A DNA stretch of 64,000 nucleotides from contig OY979726.1 in NCBI GenBank assembly GCA_963855995.1, positions 7,540,701 to 7,604,700 on the forward strand, given 5' to 3'. The notes below the pieces were generated by a model, which had not been told where the DNA came from, did no database searches, and worked only from the letters and a program-made list of their open reading frames with translations. The position numbers were made by a program, and so were the translations under genes. The stretch comes from Muricea muricata. Its lineage: Eukaryota > Cnidaria > Anthozoa > Malacalcyonacea > Plexauridae. How positions within the stretch are numbered: position 1 is the first letter of the stretch; every line of letters starts with the position of its first letter. Shown here piece by piece: positions 25,193 to 38,117 of this stretch.

Positions 25193-28100
25193 GTACTTTT
25201 TAGCACTCAAAACATCATTTTAAGCTCTAAAACGTCGCCGTGATCGATTTGAGACGGCAATTTTTAGTTGGCAGTCCGAGCATGTTTTTACGCTCAAATC
25301 GTTTCCAGAACGCCTAAAGCGCGATTTTGATGATTGTAAAAACGTTTCTTTTCAGTCTGAAAGCATGTTGTAGGTTTCTCATTTCAACATGCTATTTTGC
25401 TGATGTCGATAGTTTGAGCGCCGAAAACGTGATTGCGGACTTGCTAAGTTCTCCAATTTCGATTTAGAAGCTGTCTTTTAGGTCCGCGCTTGCAATATAT
25501 CATTGGGCTCAACTCGTTCATTTTAGCACTCAAAACATCATTTTAAGCTCTAAAACGTCGCCGTGATCGATTTGAGACGGATATTTTTAGTTTGCAGTGC
25601 GAGCATGTTTTTACGCTCAAATCAATTCCAGAACGCCTAAAACGCGATTTTGATGATTGTAAGAACGTTTCTTTTCAGTCTCAAAGCATGTTGTAGGTTT
25701 CTAATTTCAACATGCTATTTTGCTGATGTCGATAGTTTGAGCGCCGAAAACATGATTTCGGACATGCTAAACTCTCCAATTTCGATTTAGAAGCTGTCTT
25801 TTACATACGCGATTTCAATATATCATTGTGCTCAACTGGTTCTTTTTAGCACTCAAAACATCATTTTAAGCTCTAAAACGTCGCCGTGATCGATTTGAGA
25901 CGGATATTTTTAGTTTGCAGTCTGAGCATGTTTTTACGCTCAAATCGCTTCCAGAACGCCTAAAACGCGATTTTGATGATTGTAAGAACGTTTCTTTTCA
26001 GTCTCAAAGCATGTTGTAGGTTTCTCATTTCAACATGCTATTTTGCTGATGTCGATAGTTTGAGCGCCGAAAACGTGATTGCGGACTTGCTAAGTTCTCC
26101 AATTTCGATTTAGAAGCTGTCTTTTAGGTCCGCGCTTGCAATATATCATTGGGCTCAACTCGTTCATTTTAGCACTCAAAACATCATTTTAAGCTCTAAA
26201 ACGTCGCCGTGATCGATTTGAGACGGATATTTTTAGTTTGCAGTCCGAGCATTTTTTTACGCTCAAATCAATTCCAGAACGCCTAAAACGCGATTTTGAT
26301 GATTGTAAGAACGTTTCTTTTCAGTCTCAAAGCATGTTGTAGGTTTCTCATTTCAACATGCTATTTTCCTGATGTCGATAGTTTGAGCGCCGAAAACGTG
26401 ATTGCGGACTTGCTAAGTTTTCTAATTTCGATTTAGAAGCTGTCTTTTAGGTCCGCGATTGCAATATATCATTGGGCTCAACTCGTTCATTTTAGCACTC
26501 AAAACATCATTTTAAGCTCTAAAACGTCGCCGTGATCGATTTGAGACGGCAATTTTTAGTTGGCAGTCCGAGCATGTTTTTACGCTCAAATCGCTTCCAG
26601 AATGCCTAAAACGCGATTTTGATGATTGTAAGAGCGTTTCTTTTCAGTGTCAATGCATGTTGTAGGTTTCTCATTTCAACATGCTATTTTGCTGATGTCG
26701 ATAGTTTGAGCGCCGAAAACGTGATTGCGGACTTGCTAAGTCCTCCAATTTCGATTTAGAAGCTGTCTTTTAGGTCTGCGATTGCAATATATCATTGGGC
26801 TCAACTCGTACTTTTTAGCACTCAAGACATCATTTTAAGCTCTAAAACGTCGCCGTGATCGATTTGAGACGGCAATTATTGTTGGCAGTCCGAGCATTTT
26901 TTTACGCTCAAATCGCTTCGAGAACACCTAAAACGCGATTTTGATTATTGTAAGAGCGTTTCTTTTCAGTCTCAATGCACGTTGTAGGTTTGTAATTTCA
27001 ACATGCTATTTTGCTGATGTCGATAGTTTGAGCGCCGAAAACATGATTGCGAAAATGCTAAGTTCTCCAATTTCGATTTAGAAGCAGTCTTTTAGGTCCG
27101 CGATTGCAATATATCATTGGGCTCAACTCGTTCATTTTAGCACTCAAAACATCATTTTAAGCTCTAAAACGTCGCCGTGATCGATTTGAGACGGCAATTT
27201 TTAGTTGGCAGTCCGAGCATGTTTTTACGCTCAAATCGCTTCCAGAATGCCTAAAACGCGATTTTCATGATTGTAAGAGCGTTTCTTTTCAGTGTCAATG
27301 CATGTTGTATGTTTCTCATTTCAACATGCTATTTTGCTGATGTCGATAGTTTGAGCGCCGAAAACGTGATTGCGGACTTGCTAAGTCCTCCAATTTCGAT
27401 TTAGAAGCTGTCTTTTAGGTCCACGATTGCAATATATCATTGGGCTCAACTCGTACTTTTTAGCACTCAAGACATCATTTTAAGCTCTAAAACGTCGCCG
27501 TGAGCGATTTTAGACGGCAATTATTGTTGGCAGTCCGAGCATTTTTTTACGCTCAAATCGCTTCGAGAACACCTAAAACGCGATTTTGATTATTGTAAGA
27601 GCGTTTCTTTTCAGTCTCAATGCACGTTGTAGGTTTGTAATTTCAACATGCTATTTTGCTGATGTCGATAGTTTGAGCGCCGAAAACATGATTGCGAAAA
27701 TGCTAAGTTCTCCAATTTCGATTTAGAAGCTGTTTTTTAGATACGCGATTTCAATATATCATTGTGCTCAACTCGTTCTTTTTAGCACTCAAAACATCAT
27801 TTTAAGCTCTAAAACGTCGCCGTGATCGATTTGAGACGGATATTTTTAGTTTGCAGTCTGAGCATGTTTTTACGCTCAAATCGCTTCGAGAACGCCTAAA
27901 ACGCGATTTTGATGATTGTAAGAACGTTTCTTTTCAGTCTAAAAGCATGCTGTAAGTTTCTCATTTCAACATGCTATTTTGCTGATGTCGATAGTTTGAG
28001 CGCTGAAAACGTGATTGCGGACTTGCTAAGTTCTCCAATTTCGATTTAGAAGCTGTCTTTTAGGTCCGCGATTGCAATATATCATTGGGCTCAACTCGTA

Positions 28101-31100
28101 CTTTTTAGCACTCAAAACATCATTTTAAGCTCTAAAACGTCGCCGTGATCGATTTGAGACGGATATTTTTAGTTTGCAGTCCGAGCATGTTTTTACGCTC
28201 AAATCAATTCCAGAACGCCTAAAACGCGATTTTGATGATTGTAAGAACGTTTCTCTTCAGTCTCAAAGCATGTTGTAGGTTTCTCATTTCAACATGCTAT
28301 TTTACTGATGTCGATAGTTTGAGCGCCGAAAACGTGATTGCGGACTTGCTAAGTTCTCCAATTTCGATTTAGAAGCTGTCTTTTAGGTCCGCGATTGCAA
28401 TATATCATTGGGCTCAACTCGTACTTTTTAGCACTCAAAACATCATTTTAAGCTCTAAAACGTCGCCGTGATCGTTTTGAGACGGCAATTTTTAGTTGGC
28501 AGTCTGAGCATGTTTTTACGCTCAAATCGCTTCGACAACGTCTAAAACGCGATTTTGATTATTGTAAGAGCGTTTCTTTTCAGTCTCAAAGCATGTTGTA
28601 GGTTTCTCATTTCAACATGCTATTTTGCTGATGTCGATAGTTTGATCGCCGGAAACATGATTGTGGACTTCCTATAAGTTCTCCAATTTCGATTTAGAAG
28701 ACAGCTTTTAGGTACGCGATTGCAATATATTATTGTGCTCAACTCGTTCATTTTAGCACTAAAAACATCATTTTAAGCTACAAAACGTCGCCGTAATCGA
28801 TTTGAGACGGCAATTTTTAGTGTGCAGTTTGAGCATGTTTTTACGCTCAAATCACTTCAAGAACGCCTAAAACGCCATTTTGATGACTGTAAGAGCGTTT
28901 CTTTTCATTCTCAAAGCATTTTGTAGGTTTCTAATTTCAACATGCTATTTTGCTTATGTCCATAGTCTGAGCGCCGAAAACATGATTGCGGACTTCCTAT
29001 AAGTTCTCCAATTTCGATTTAGAAGCTGTCTTTTAGGACCGCGATTGCAATATATCATTGTGCTCAAGTCATTCTTTTTAGCACTCAAAACATCATTTTA
29101 AGCTCTAAAACGTCGCCGTGATCGATTTGAGACGGATATTTTTAGTTGGAAGTCTGAGCATGTTTTTACGCTCAAATCGCATCCAGAACGCCTAAAACGC
29201 GATTTTGATGATTGTAAGAGCGTTTCTTTTCAGTGTCAATGCATGTTGTAGGTTTCTCATTTCAACATGCTATTTTGCTGATGTCGATAGTTTGAGCGCC
29301 GAAAACGTGATTGCGGACTTGCTAAGTCCTCCAATTTCGATTTAGAAGCTGTCTTTTAGGTCCACGATTGCAATATATCATTGGGCTCAACTCGTACTTT
29401 TTAGCACTCAAGACATCATTTTAAGCTCTAAAACGTCGCCGTGATCGATTTTAGACGGCAATTATTGTTGGCAGTCCGAGCATTTTTTTACGCTCAAATC
29501 GCTTCGAGAACACCTAAAACGCGATTTTGATTATTGTAAGAGCGTTTCTTTTCAGTCTCAATGCACGTTGTAGGTTTGTAACTTCAACATGCTATTTTGC
29601 TGATGTCGATAGTTTGAGCGCCGAAAACATGATTGCGAAAATGCTAAGTTCTCCAATTTCGATTTAGAAGCTGTCTTTTAGATACGCGATTTCAATATAT
29701 CATTGTGCTCAACTCGTTCTTTTTAGCACTCAAAACATCATTTTAAGCTCTAAAACGTCGCCGTGATCGATTTGAGACGGATATTTTTAGTTTGCAGTCT
29801 GAGCATGTTTTTACGCTCAAATCGCTTCGAGAACGCCTAAAACGCGATTTTGATGATTGTAAGAACGTTTCTTTTCAGTCTAAAAGCATGCTGTAAGTTT
29901 CTCATTTCAACATGCTATTTTGCTGATGTCGATAGTTTGAGCGCTGAAAACGTGATTGCGGACTTGCTAAGTTCTCCAATTTCGATTTAGAAGCTGTCTT
30001 TTAGGTCCGCGATTGCAATATATCATTGGGCTCAACTCGTACTTTTTAGCACTCAAAACATCATTTTAAGCTCTAAAACGTCGCCGTGATCGATTTGAGA
30101 CGGATATTTTTAGTTTGCAGTCCGAGCATGTTTTTACGCTCAAATCAATTCCAGAACGCCTAAAACGCGATTTTGATGATTGTAAGAACGTTTCTCTTCA
30201 GTCTCAAAGCATGTTGTAGGTTTCTCATTTCAACATGCTATTTTACTGATGTCGATAGTTTGAGCGCCGAAAACGTGATTGCGGACTTGCTAAGTTCTCC
30301 AATTTCGATTTAGAAGCTGTCTTTTAGGTCCGCGATTGCAATATATCATTGGGCTCAACTCGTACTTTTTAGCACTCAAAACATCATTTTAAGCTCTAAA
30401 ACGTCGCCGTGATCGTTTTGAGACGGCAATTTTTAGTTGGCAGTCTGAGCATGTTTTTACGCTCAAATCACTTCGACAACGTCTAAAACGCGATTTTGAT
30501 TATTGTAAGAGCGTTTCTTTTCAGTCTCAAAGCATGTTGTAGGTTTCTCATTTCAACATGCTATTTTGCTGATGTCGATAGTTTGATCGCCGGAAACATG
30601 ATTGTGGACTTCCTATAAGTTCTCCAATTTCGATTTAGAAGACAGCTTTTAGGTACGCGATTGCAATATATTATTGTGCTCAACTCGTTCATTTTAGCAC
30701 TAAAAACATCATTTTAAGCTACAAAACGTCGCCGTGATCGATTTGAGACGGCAATTTTTAGTGTGCAGTTTGAGCATGTTTTTACGCTCAAATCACTTCA
30801 AGAACGCCTAAAACGCGATTTTGATGACTGTAAGAGCGTTTCTTTTCATTCTCAAAGCATTTTGTAGGTTTCTAATTTCAACATGCTATTTTGCTTATGT
30901 CCATAGTCTGAGCGCCGAAAACATGATTGCGGACTTCCTATAAGTTCTCCAATTTCGATTTAGAAGCTGTCTTTTAGGACCGCGATTGCAATATATCATT
31001 GTGCTCAAGTCATTCTTTTTAGCACTCAAAACATCATTTTAAGCTCTAAAACGTCGCCGTGATCGATTTGAGACGGATATTTTTAGTTGGAAGTCTGAGC

Positions 31101-31979
31101 ATGTTTTTACGCTCAAATCGCATCCAGAACGCCTAAAACGCGATTTTGATGATTGTAAGAGCGTTTCTTTTCAGTGTCAATGCATGTTGTAGGTTTCTCA
31201 TTTCAACATGCTATTTTGCTGATGTCGATAGTTTGAGCGCCGAAAACGTGATTGCGGACTTGCTAAGTTCTCCAATTTCGATTTAGAAGCTGTCTTTTAG
31301 GTCCACGATTGCAATATATCATTGGGCTCAACTCGTTCATTTTAGCACTCAAAACATCATTTTAAGCTCTAAAACGTCGCCGTGATCGATTTGAGACGGC
31401 AATTATTGTTGGCAGTCCGAGCATTTTTTTACGCTCAAATCGCTTCGAGAACGCCTAAAACGCGATTTTGATTATTGTAAGAGCGTTTCTTTTCAGTCTC
31501 AATGCACGTTGTAGGTTTCTAATTTCAACATGCTATTTTGCTGATGTCGATAGTTTGAGCGCCGAAAACATGATTGCGGACATGCTAAGTTCTCCAATTT
31601 CGATTTAGAAGCTGTCTTTTAGATACGCAATTTCAATATATCATTGTGCTCAACTCGTTCTTTTTAGCACTCAAAACATCATTTTAAGCTCTAAAACGTC
31701 GCCGTGATCGATTTGAGACGGATATTTTTAGTTTGCAGTCTGAGCATGTTTTTACGCTCAAATCGCTTCGAGAACGCCTAAAACGCGATTTTGATGATTG
31801 TAAGAACGTTTCTTTTTAGTCTAAAAGCATGCTGTAAGTTTCTCATTTCAACATGCTATTTTGCTGATGTCGATAGTTTGAGCGCCGAAAACATGATTGC
31901 GGACATGCTAAGTTCTCCAATTTCGATTTAGAAGCTGTCTTTTAGGTCCGCGATTGCAATATATCATTGGGCTCAACTC
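25193..31979 (+). repeat. HOR-2b copy 1 (21 monomers, 6,787 bp)
   Basis: The block starting GTACTTTTTAGC at 25193 recurs at 31980. Markers keep a constant shift of 6,787 bp: CAAATCGTTTCC 25295/32082, CAGTGCGAGC 25595/32382, TCTAATTTCG 26421/33208, GAAGCAGTC 27081/33868 and TGCTTATGTCC 28951/35738. Within it six monomers are tandemly duplicated, so the basal unit is 15 monomers (4,846 bp, the distance 30892 to 35738). Private changes include AAACTCTCC near 25767, CAACTGG near 25834 and GTAATCGATTTG near 28793. Confidence 0.85.
27381..31262 (+). repeat. Six-monomer tandem duplication (1,941 bp unit)
   Basis: Units about 27381-29321 and 29322-31262 are near-identical at a shift of 1,941 bp. Markers: CTAAGTCCTCC 27381/29322, TGCTTATGTCC 28951/30892, CAAGTCATTC and the rare CGCATCCAG in both. 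Differences are few, such as GTGAGCGATTTTAG near 27502, CGCCATTTTG near 28872 and GTAACTTC near 29579. The equivalent block from 31980 on has a single unit. Confidence 0.85.
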
Positions 31980-34900
31980 GTACTTTTTAGCACTCAAAAC
32001 ATCATTTTAAGCTCTAAAACGTCGCCGTGATCGATTTGAGACGGCAATTTTTAGTTGGCAGTACGAGCATCTTTTTACGCTCAAATCGTTTCCAGAACGC
32101 CTAAAGCGCGATTTTGATGATTGTAAAAACGTTTCTTTTCAGTCTGAAAGCATGTTGTAGGTTTCTCATTTCAACATGCTATTTTGCTGATGTCGATAGT
32201 TTGAGCGCCGAAAACGTGATTGCGGACTTGCTAAGTTCTCCAATTTCGATTTAGAAGCTGTCTTTTAGGTCCGCGCTTGCAATATATCATTGGGCTCAAC
32301 TCGTTCATTTTAGCACTCAAAACATCATTTTAAGCTCTAAAACGTCGCCGTGATCGATTTGAGACGGATATTTTTAGTTTGCAGTGCGAGCATGTTTTTA
32401 CGCTCAAATCAATTCCAGAACGCCTAAAACGCGATTTTGATGATTGTAAGAACGTTTCTTTTCAGTCTCAAAGCATGTTGTAGGTTTCTAATTTCAACAT
32501 GCTATTTTGCTGATGTCGATAGTTTGAGCGCCGAAAACATGATTTCGGACATGCTAAGTTCTCCAATTTCGATTTAGAAGCTGTCTTTTACATACGCGAT
32601 TTCAATATATCATTGTGCTCAACTCGTTCTTTTTAGCACTCAAAACATCATTTTAAGCTCTAAAACGTCGCCGTGATCGATTTGAGACGGATATTTTTAG
32701 TTTGCAGTCTGAGCATGTTTTTACGCTCAAATCGCTTCGAGAACGCCTAAAACGCGATTTTGATGATTGTAAGAACGTTTCTTTTCAGTCTCAAAGCATG
32801 TTGTAGGTTTCTCATTTCAACATGCTATTTTGCTAATGTCGATAGTTTGAGCGCCGAAAACGTGATTGCGGACTTGCTAAGTTCTCCAATTTCGATTTAG
32901 AAGCTGTCTTTTAGGTCCGCGCTTGCAATATATCATTGGGCTCAACTCGTTCATTTTAGCACTCAAAACATCATTTTAAGCTCTAAAACGTCGCCGTGAT
33001 CGATTTGAGACGGATATTTTTAGTTTGCAGTCCGAGCATTTTTTTACGCTCAAATCAATTCCAGAACGCCTAAAACGCGATTTTGATGATTGTAAGAACG
33101 TTTCTTTTCAGTCTCAAAGCATGTTGTAGGTTTCTCATTTCAACATGCTATTTTGCTGATGTCGATAGTTTGAGCGCCGAAAACGTGATTGCGGACTTGC
33201 TAAGTTTTCTAATTTCGATTTAGAAGCTGTCTTTTAGGTCCGCGATTGCAATATATCATTGGGCTCAACTCGTTCATTTTAGCACTCAAAACATCATTTT
33301 AAGCTCTAAAACGTCGCCGTGATCGATTTGAGACGGCAATTTTTAGTTGGCAGTCCGAGCATGTTTTTACGCTCAAATCGCTTCCAGAATGCCTAAAACG
33401 CGATTTTGATGATTGTAAGAGCGTTTCTTTTCAGTGTCAATGCATGTTGTATGTTTCTCATTTCAACATGCTATTTTGCTGATGTCGATAGTTTGAGCGC
33501 CGAAAACGTGATTGCGGACTTGCTAAGTCCTCCAATTTCGATTTAGAAGCTGTCTTTTAGGTCTGCGATTGCAATATATCATTGGGCTCAATTCGTACTT
33601 TTTAGCACTCAAGACATCATTTTAAGCTCTAAAACGTCGCCGTGATCGATTTGAGACGGCAATTATTGTTGGCAGTCCGAGCATTTTTTTACGCTCAAAT
33701 CGCTTCGAGAACACCTAAAACGCGATTTTGATTATTGTAAGAGCGTTTCTTTTCAGTCTCAATGCACGTTGTAGGTTTGTAATTTCAACATGCTATTTTG
33801 CTGATGTCGATAGTTTGAGCGCCGAAAACATGATTGCGAAAATGCTAAGTTCTCCAATTTCGATTTAGAAGCAGTCTTTTAGGTCCGCGATTGCAATATA
33901 TCATTGGGCTCAACTCGTTCATTTTAGCACTCAAAACATCATTTTAAGCTCTAAAACGTCGCCGTGATCGATTTGAGACGGCAATTTTTAGTTGGCAGTC
34001 CGAGCATGTTTTTACGCTCAAATCGCTTCCAGAATGCCTAAAACGCGATTTTGATGATTGTAAGAGCGTTTCTTTTCAGTGTCAATGCATGTTGTATGTT
34101 TCTCATTTCAACATGCTATTTTGCTGATGTCGATAGTTTGAGCGCCGAAAACGTGATTGCGGACTTGCTAAGTCCTCCAATTTCGATTTAGAAGCTGTCT
34201 TTTAGGTCCACGATTGCAATATATCATTGGGCTCAACTCGTACTTTTTAGCACTCAAGACATCATTTTAAGCTCTAAAACGTCGCCGTGATCGATTTTAG
34301 ACGGCAATTATTGTTGGCAGTCCGAGCATTTTGTTACGCTCAAATCGCTTCGAGAACACCTAAAACGCGATTTTGATTATTGTAAGAGCGTTTCTTTTCA
34401 GTCTCAATGCACGTTGTAGGTTTGTAATTTCAACATGCTATTTTGCTGATGTCGATAGTTTGAGCGCCGAAAACATGATTGCGAAAATGCTAAGTTCTCC
34501 AATTTCGATTTAGAAGCTGTCTTTTAGATACGCGATTTCAATATATCATTGTGCTCAACTCGTTCTTTTTAGCACTCAAAACATCATTTTAAGCTCTAAA
34601 ACGTCGCCGTGATCGATTTGAGACGGATATTTTTAGTTTGCAGTCTGAGCATGTTTTTACGCTCAAATCGCTTCGAGAACGCCTAAAACGCGATTTTGAT
34701 GATTGTAAGAACGTTTCTTTTCAGTCTAAAAGCATGCTGTAAGTTTCTCATTTCAACATGCTATTTTGCTGATGTCGATAGTTTGAGCGCTGAAAACGTG
34801 ATTGCGGACTTGCTAAGTTCTCCAATTTCGATTTAGAAGCTGTCTTTTAGGTCCGCGATTGCAATATATCATTGGGCTCAACTCGTACTTTTTAGCACTC

Positions 34901-37148
34901 AAAACATCATTTTAAGCTCTAAAACGTCGCCGTGATCGATTTGAGACGGATATTTTTAGTTTGCAGTCCGAGCATGTTTTTACGCTCAAATCAATTCCAG
35001 AACGCCTAAAACGCGATTTTGATGATTGTAAGAACGTTTCTCTTCAGTCTCAAAGCATGTTGTAGGTTTCTCATTTCAACATGCTATTTTACTGATGTCG
35101 ATAGTTTGAGCGCCGAAAACGTGATTGCGGACTTGCTAAGTTCTCCAATTTCGATTTAGAAGCTGTCTTTTAGGTCCGCGATTGCAATATATCATTGGGC
35201 TCAACTCGTACTTTTTAGCACTCAAAACATCATTTTAAGCTCTAAAACGTCGCCGTGATCGTTTTGAGACGGCAATTTTTAGTTGGCAGTCTGAGCATGT
35301 TTTTACGCTCAAATCGCTTCGACAACGTCTAAAACGCGATTTTGATTATTGTAAGAGCGTTTCTTTTCAGTCTCAAAGCATGTTGTAGGTTTCTCATTTC
35401 AACATGCTATTTTGCTGATGTCGATAGTTTGATCGCCAGAAACATGATTGTGGACTTCCTATAAGTTCTCCAATTTCGATTTAGAAGACAGCTTTTAGGT
35501 ACGCGATTGCAATATATTATTGTGCTCAACTCGTTCATTTTAGCACTAAAAACATCATTTTAAGCTACAAAACGTCGCCGTGATCGATTTGAGACGGCAA
35601 TTTTTAGTGTGCAGTTTGAGCATGTTTTTACGCTCAAATCACTTCAAGAACGCCTAAAACGCGATTTTGATGACTGTAAGAGCGTTTCTTTTCATTCTCA
35701 AAGCATTTTGTAGGTTTCTAATTTCAACATGCTATTTTGCTTATGTCCATAGTCTGAGCGCCGAAAACATGATTGCGGACTTCCTATAAGTTCTCCAATT
35801 TCGATTTAGAAGCTGTCTTTTAGGACCGCGATTGCAATATATCATTGTGCTCAAGTCATTCTTTTTAGCACTCAAAACATCATTTTAAGCTCTAAAACGT
35901 CGCCGTGATCGATTTGAGACGGATATTTTTAGTTGGAAGTCTGAGCATGTTTTTACGCTCAAATCGCATCCAGAACGCCTAAAACGCGATTTTGATGATT
36001 GTAAGAGCGTTTCTTTTCAGTGTCAATGCATGTTGTAGGTTTCTCATTTCAACATGCTATTTTGCTGATGTCGATAGTTTGAGCGCCGAAAACGTGATTT
36101 CGGACTTGCTAAGTTCTCCAATTTCGATTTAGAAGCTGTCTTTTAGGTCCACGATTGCAATATATCATTGGGCTCAACTCGTTCATTTTAGCACTCAAAA
36201 CATCATTTTAAGCTCTAAAACGTCGCCGTGATCGATTTGAGACGGCAATTATTGTTGGCAGTCCGAGCATTTTTTTACGCTCAAATCGCTTCGAGAACGC
36301 CTAAAACGCGATTTTGATTATTGTAAGAGCGTTTCTTTTCAGTCTCAATGCACGTTGTAGGTTTCTAATTTCAACATGCTATTTTGCTGATGTCGATAGT
36401 TTGAGCGCCGAAAACATGATTGCGGACATGCTAAGTTCTCCAATTTCGATTTAGAAGCTGTCTTTTAGATACGCAATTTCAATATATCATTGTGCTCAAC
36501 TCGTTCTTTTTAGCACTCAAAACATCATTTTAAGCTCTAAAACGTCGCCGTGATCGATTTGAGACGGATATTTTTAGTTTGCAGTCTGAGCATGTTTTTA
36601 CGCTCAAATCGCTTCGAGAACGCCTAAAACGCGATTTTGATTATTGTAAGAGCGTTTCTTTTCAGTCTCAATGCACGTTGTAGGTTTCTAATTTCAACAT
36701 GCTATTTTGCTGATGTCGATAGTTTGAGCGCCGAAAACATGATTGCGGACATGCTAAGTTCTCCAATTTCGATTTAGAAGCTGTCTTTTAGATACGCAAT
36801 TTCAATATATCATTGTGCTCAACTCGTTCTTTTTAGCACTCAAAACATCATTTTAAGCTCTAAAACGTCGCCGTGATCGATTTGAGACGGATATTTTTAG
36901 TTTGCAGTCTGAGCATGTTTTTACGCTCAAATCGCTTCGAGAACGCCTAAAACGCGATTTTGATGATTGTAAGAACGTTTCTTTTTAGTCTAAAAGCATG
37001 CTGTAAGTTTCTCATTTCAACATGCTATTTTGCTGATGTCGATAGTTTGAGCGCCGAAAACATGATTGCGGACATGCTAAGTTCTCCAATTTCGATTTAG
37101 AAGCTGTCTTTTAGGTACGCGATTTCAATATATCATTGTGCTCAACTC
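31980..37148 (+). repeat. HOR-2b copy 2 (15 monomers plus one duplicated)
   Basis: This is the basal form of the unit, lacking the six-monomer duplication. It agrees with copy 1 at 6,787 bp and, past the six-mer, at 4,846 bp, up to about 36640. There one monomer is duplicated (shift becomes 5,169 bp), and agreement continues to about 37100. Private changes: GTACGAGCATC near 32063, GCTAATGTC near 32834, TTTTGTTACG near 34331 and CGCCAGAAAC near 35437. Confidence 0.85.
36316..36961 (+). repeat. Single-monomer tandem duplication
   Basis: Monomer-length units 36316-36638 and 36639-36961 are repeated at 323 bp. Both carry GATTATTGTAAGAGCG, CTCAATGCACGTTG, GCGGACATGCTAAG and AGATACGCAATTTC. The equivalent position in HOR-2b copy 1 (near 31790) has one copy only. 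Confidence 0.85.
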
Positions 37149-38117
37149 GTTCTTTTTAGCACTCAAAACATCATTTTAAGCTCTCAAACGTCGCCGTGAT
37201 CGATTTTAGTCGGCAATTTTTAGTTGGCAGTCTGAGCATGTTTTTACGCTCAAATCGCTCCAGAACGTCTAAAACGAGATTTTGATGATTGTATAGCGTT
37301 TCTTTTCATTCTCAAAGCATGTTGTAGGTTTCTCATTTCAACATGCTATTTTGCTGATGTCGATAGTTTGATCGCCGGAAACATGATTGCGGACTTCCTA
37401 TAAGTTCTCCAATTTCGATTTAGAAGACAGCTTTTAAGTACGCGATTGCAATATATTATTGTGCTCAACTCGTTCATTTTAGCACACAAAACATCATTTT
37501 AAGCTATAAAACGTCGCCGTGATCGATTTGAGACGGCAATTGTTAGTGTGCAGTCTGAGCATGTTTTTACGCTCAAATCACTTCCAGAACGCCTAAAACG
37601 CGGTTTTGATGACTGTAAGAGCGTTTCTTTTCATTCTCAAAGCATGTTGTAGGTTTCTAATTTCAACATGCTATTTTGCTGATGTCGATAGTCTGAGCGC
37701 CGAGAACATGATTGCGGACATGCTAAGTTCTCCAATTTCGATTTAGAAGCTGTCTTTTACATACGCGATTGCTATATATCATTGTGCTCAACTCGTTCTT
37801 TTTAGCACTCAAAACATCATTTTAAGCTCTAAAACGTCGCCGTGATCGATTTGAGACGGATATTTTTAGTTTGCAGTCTGAGCATGTTTTTACGCTCAAA
37901 TCGCTTCGAGAACGCCTAAAACGCGATTTTGATGATTGTAAGAACGTTTCTTTTTAGTCTAAAAGCATGCTGTAAGTTTCTCATTTCAACATGCTATTTT
38001 GCTGATGTCGATAGTTTGAGCGCCGAAAACATGATTGCGGACATGCTAAGTTCTCCAATTTCGATTTAGAAGCTGTCTTTTAGGTCCGCGCTTGCAATAT
38101 ATCATTGGGCTCAACTC
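37149..38117 (+). repeat. TTTAGTCGG trimer (3 monomers)
   Basis: Three monomers: GATTTTAGTCGG with GTATAGCGTTTC (37291), then TGTGCAGTCTGAG with GCGGTTTTGATGACTG, then a TTTGCAGTCTGAG type. The trimer or parts of it recur at 43285, 50071 and 51040 (GTATAGCG at 43430, 50213, 51181) and, with the older GTAATAGCG, at 18226 and 22105. GTATAGCG is two bases shorter and marks the younger, right-hand lineage. Private AAAACGAGATT lies near 37271. Confidence 0.75.
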
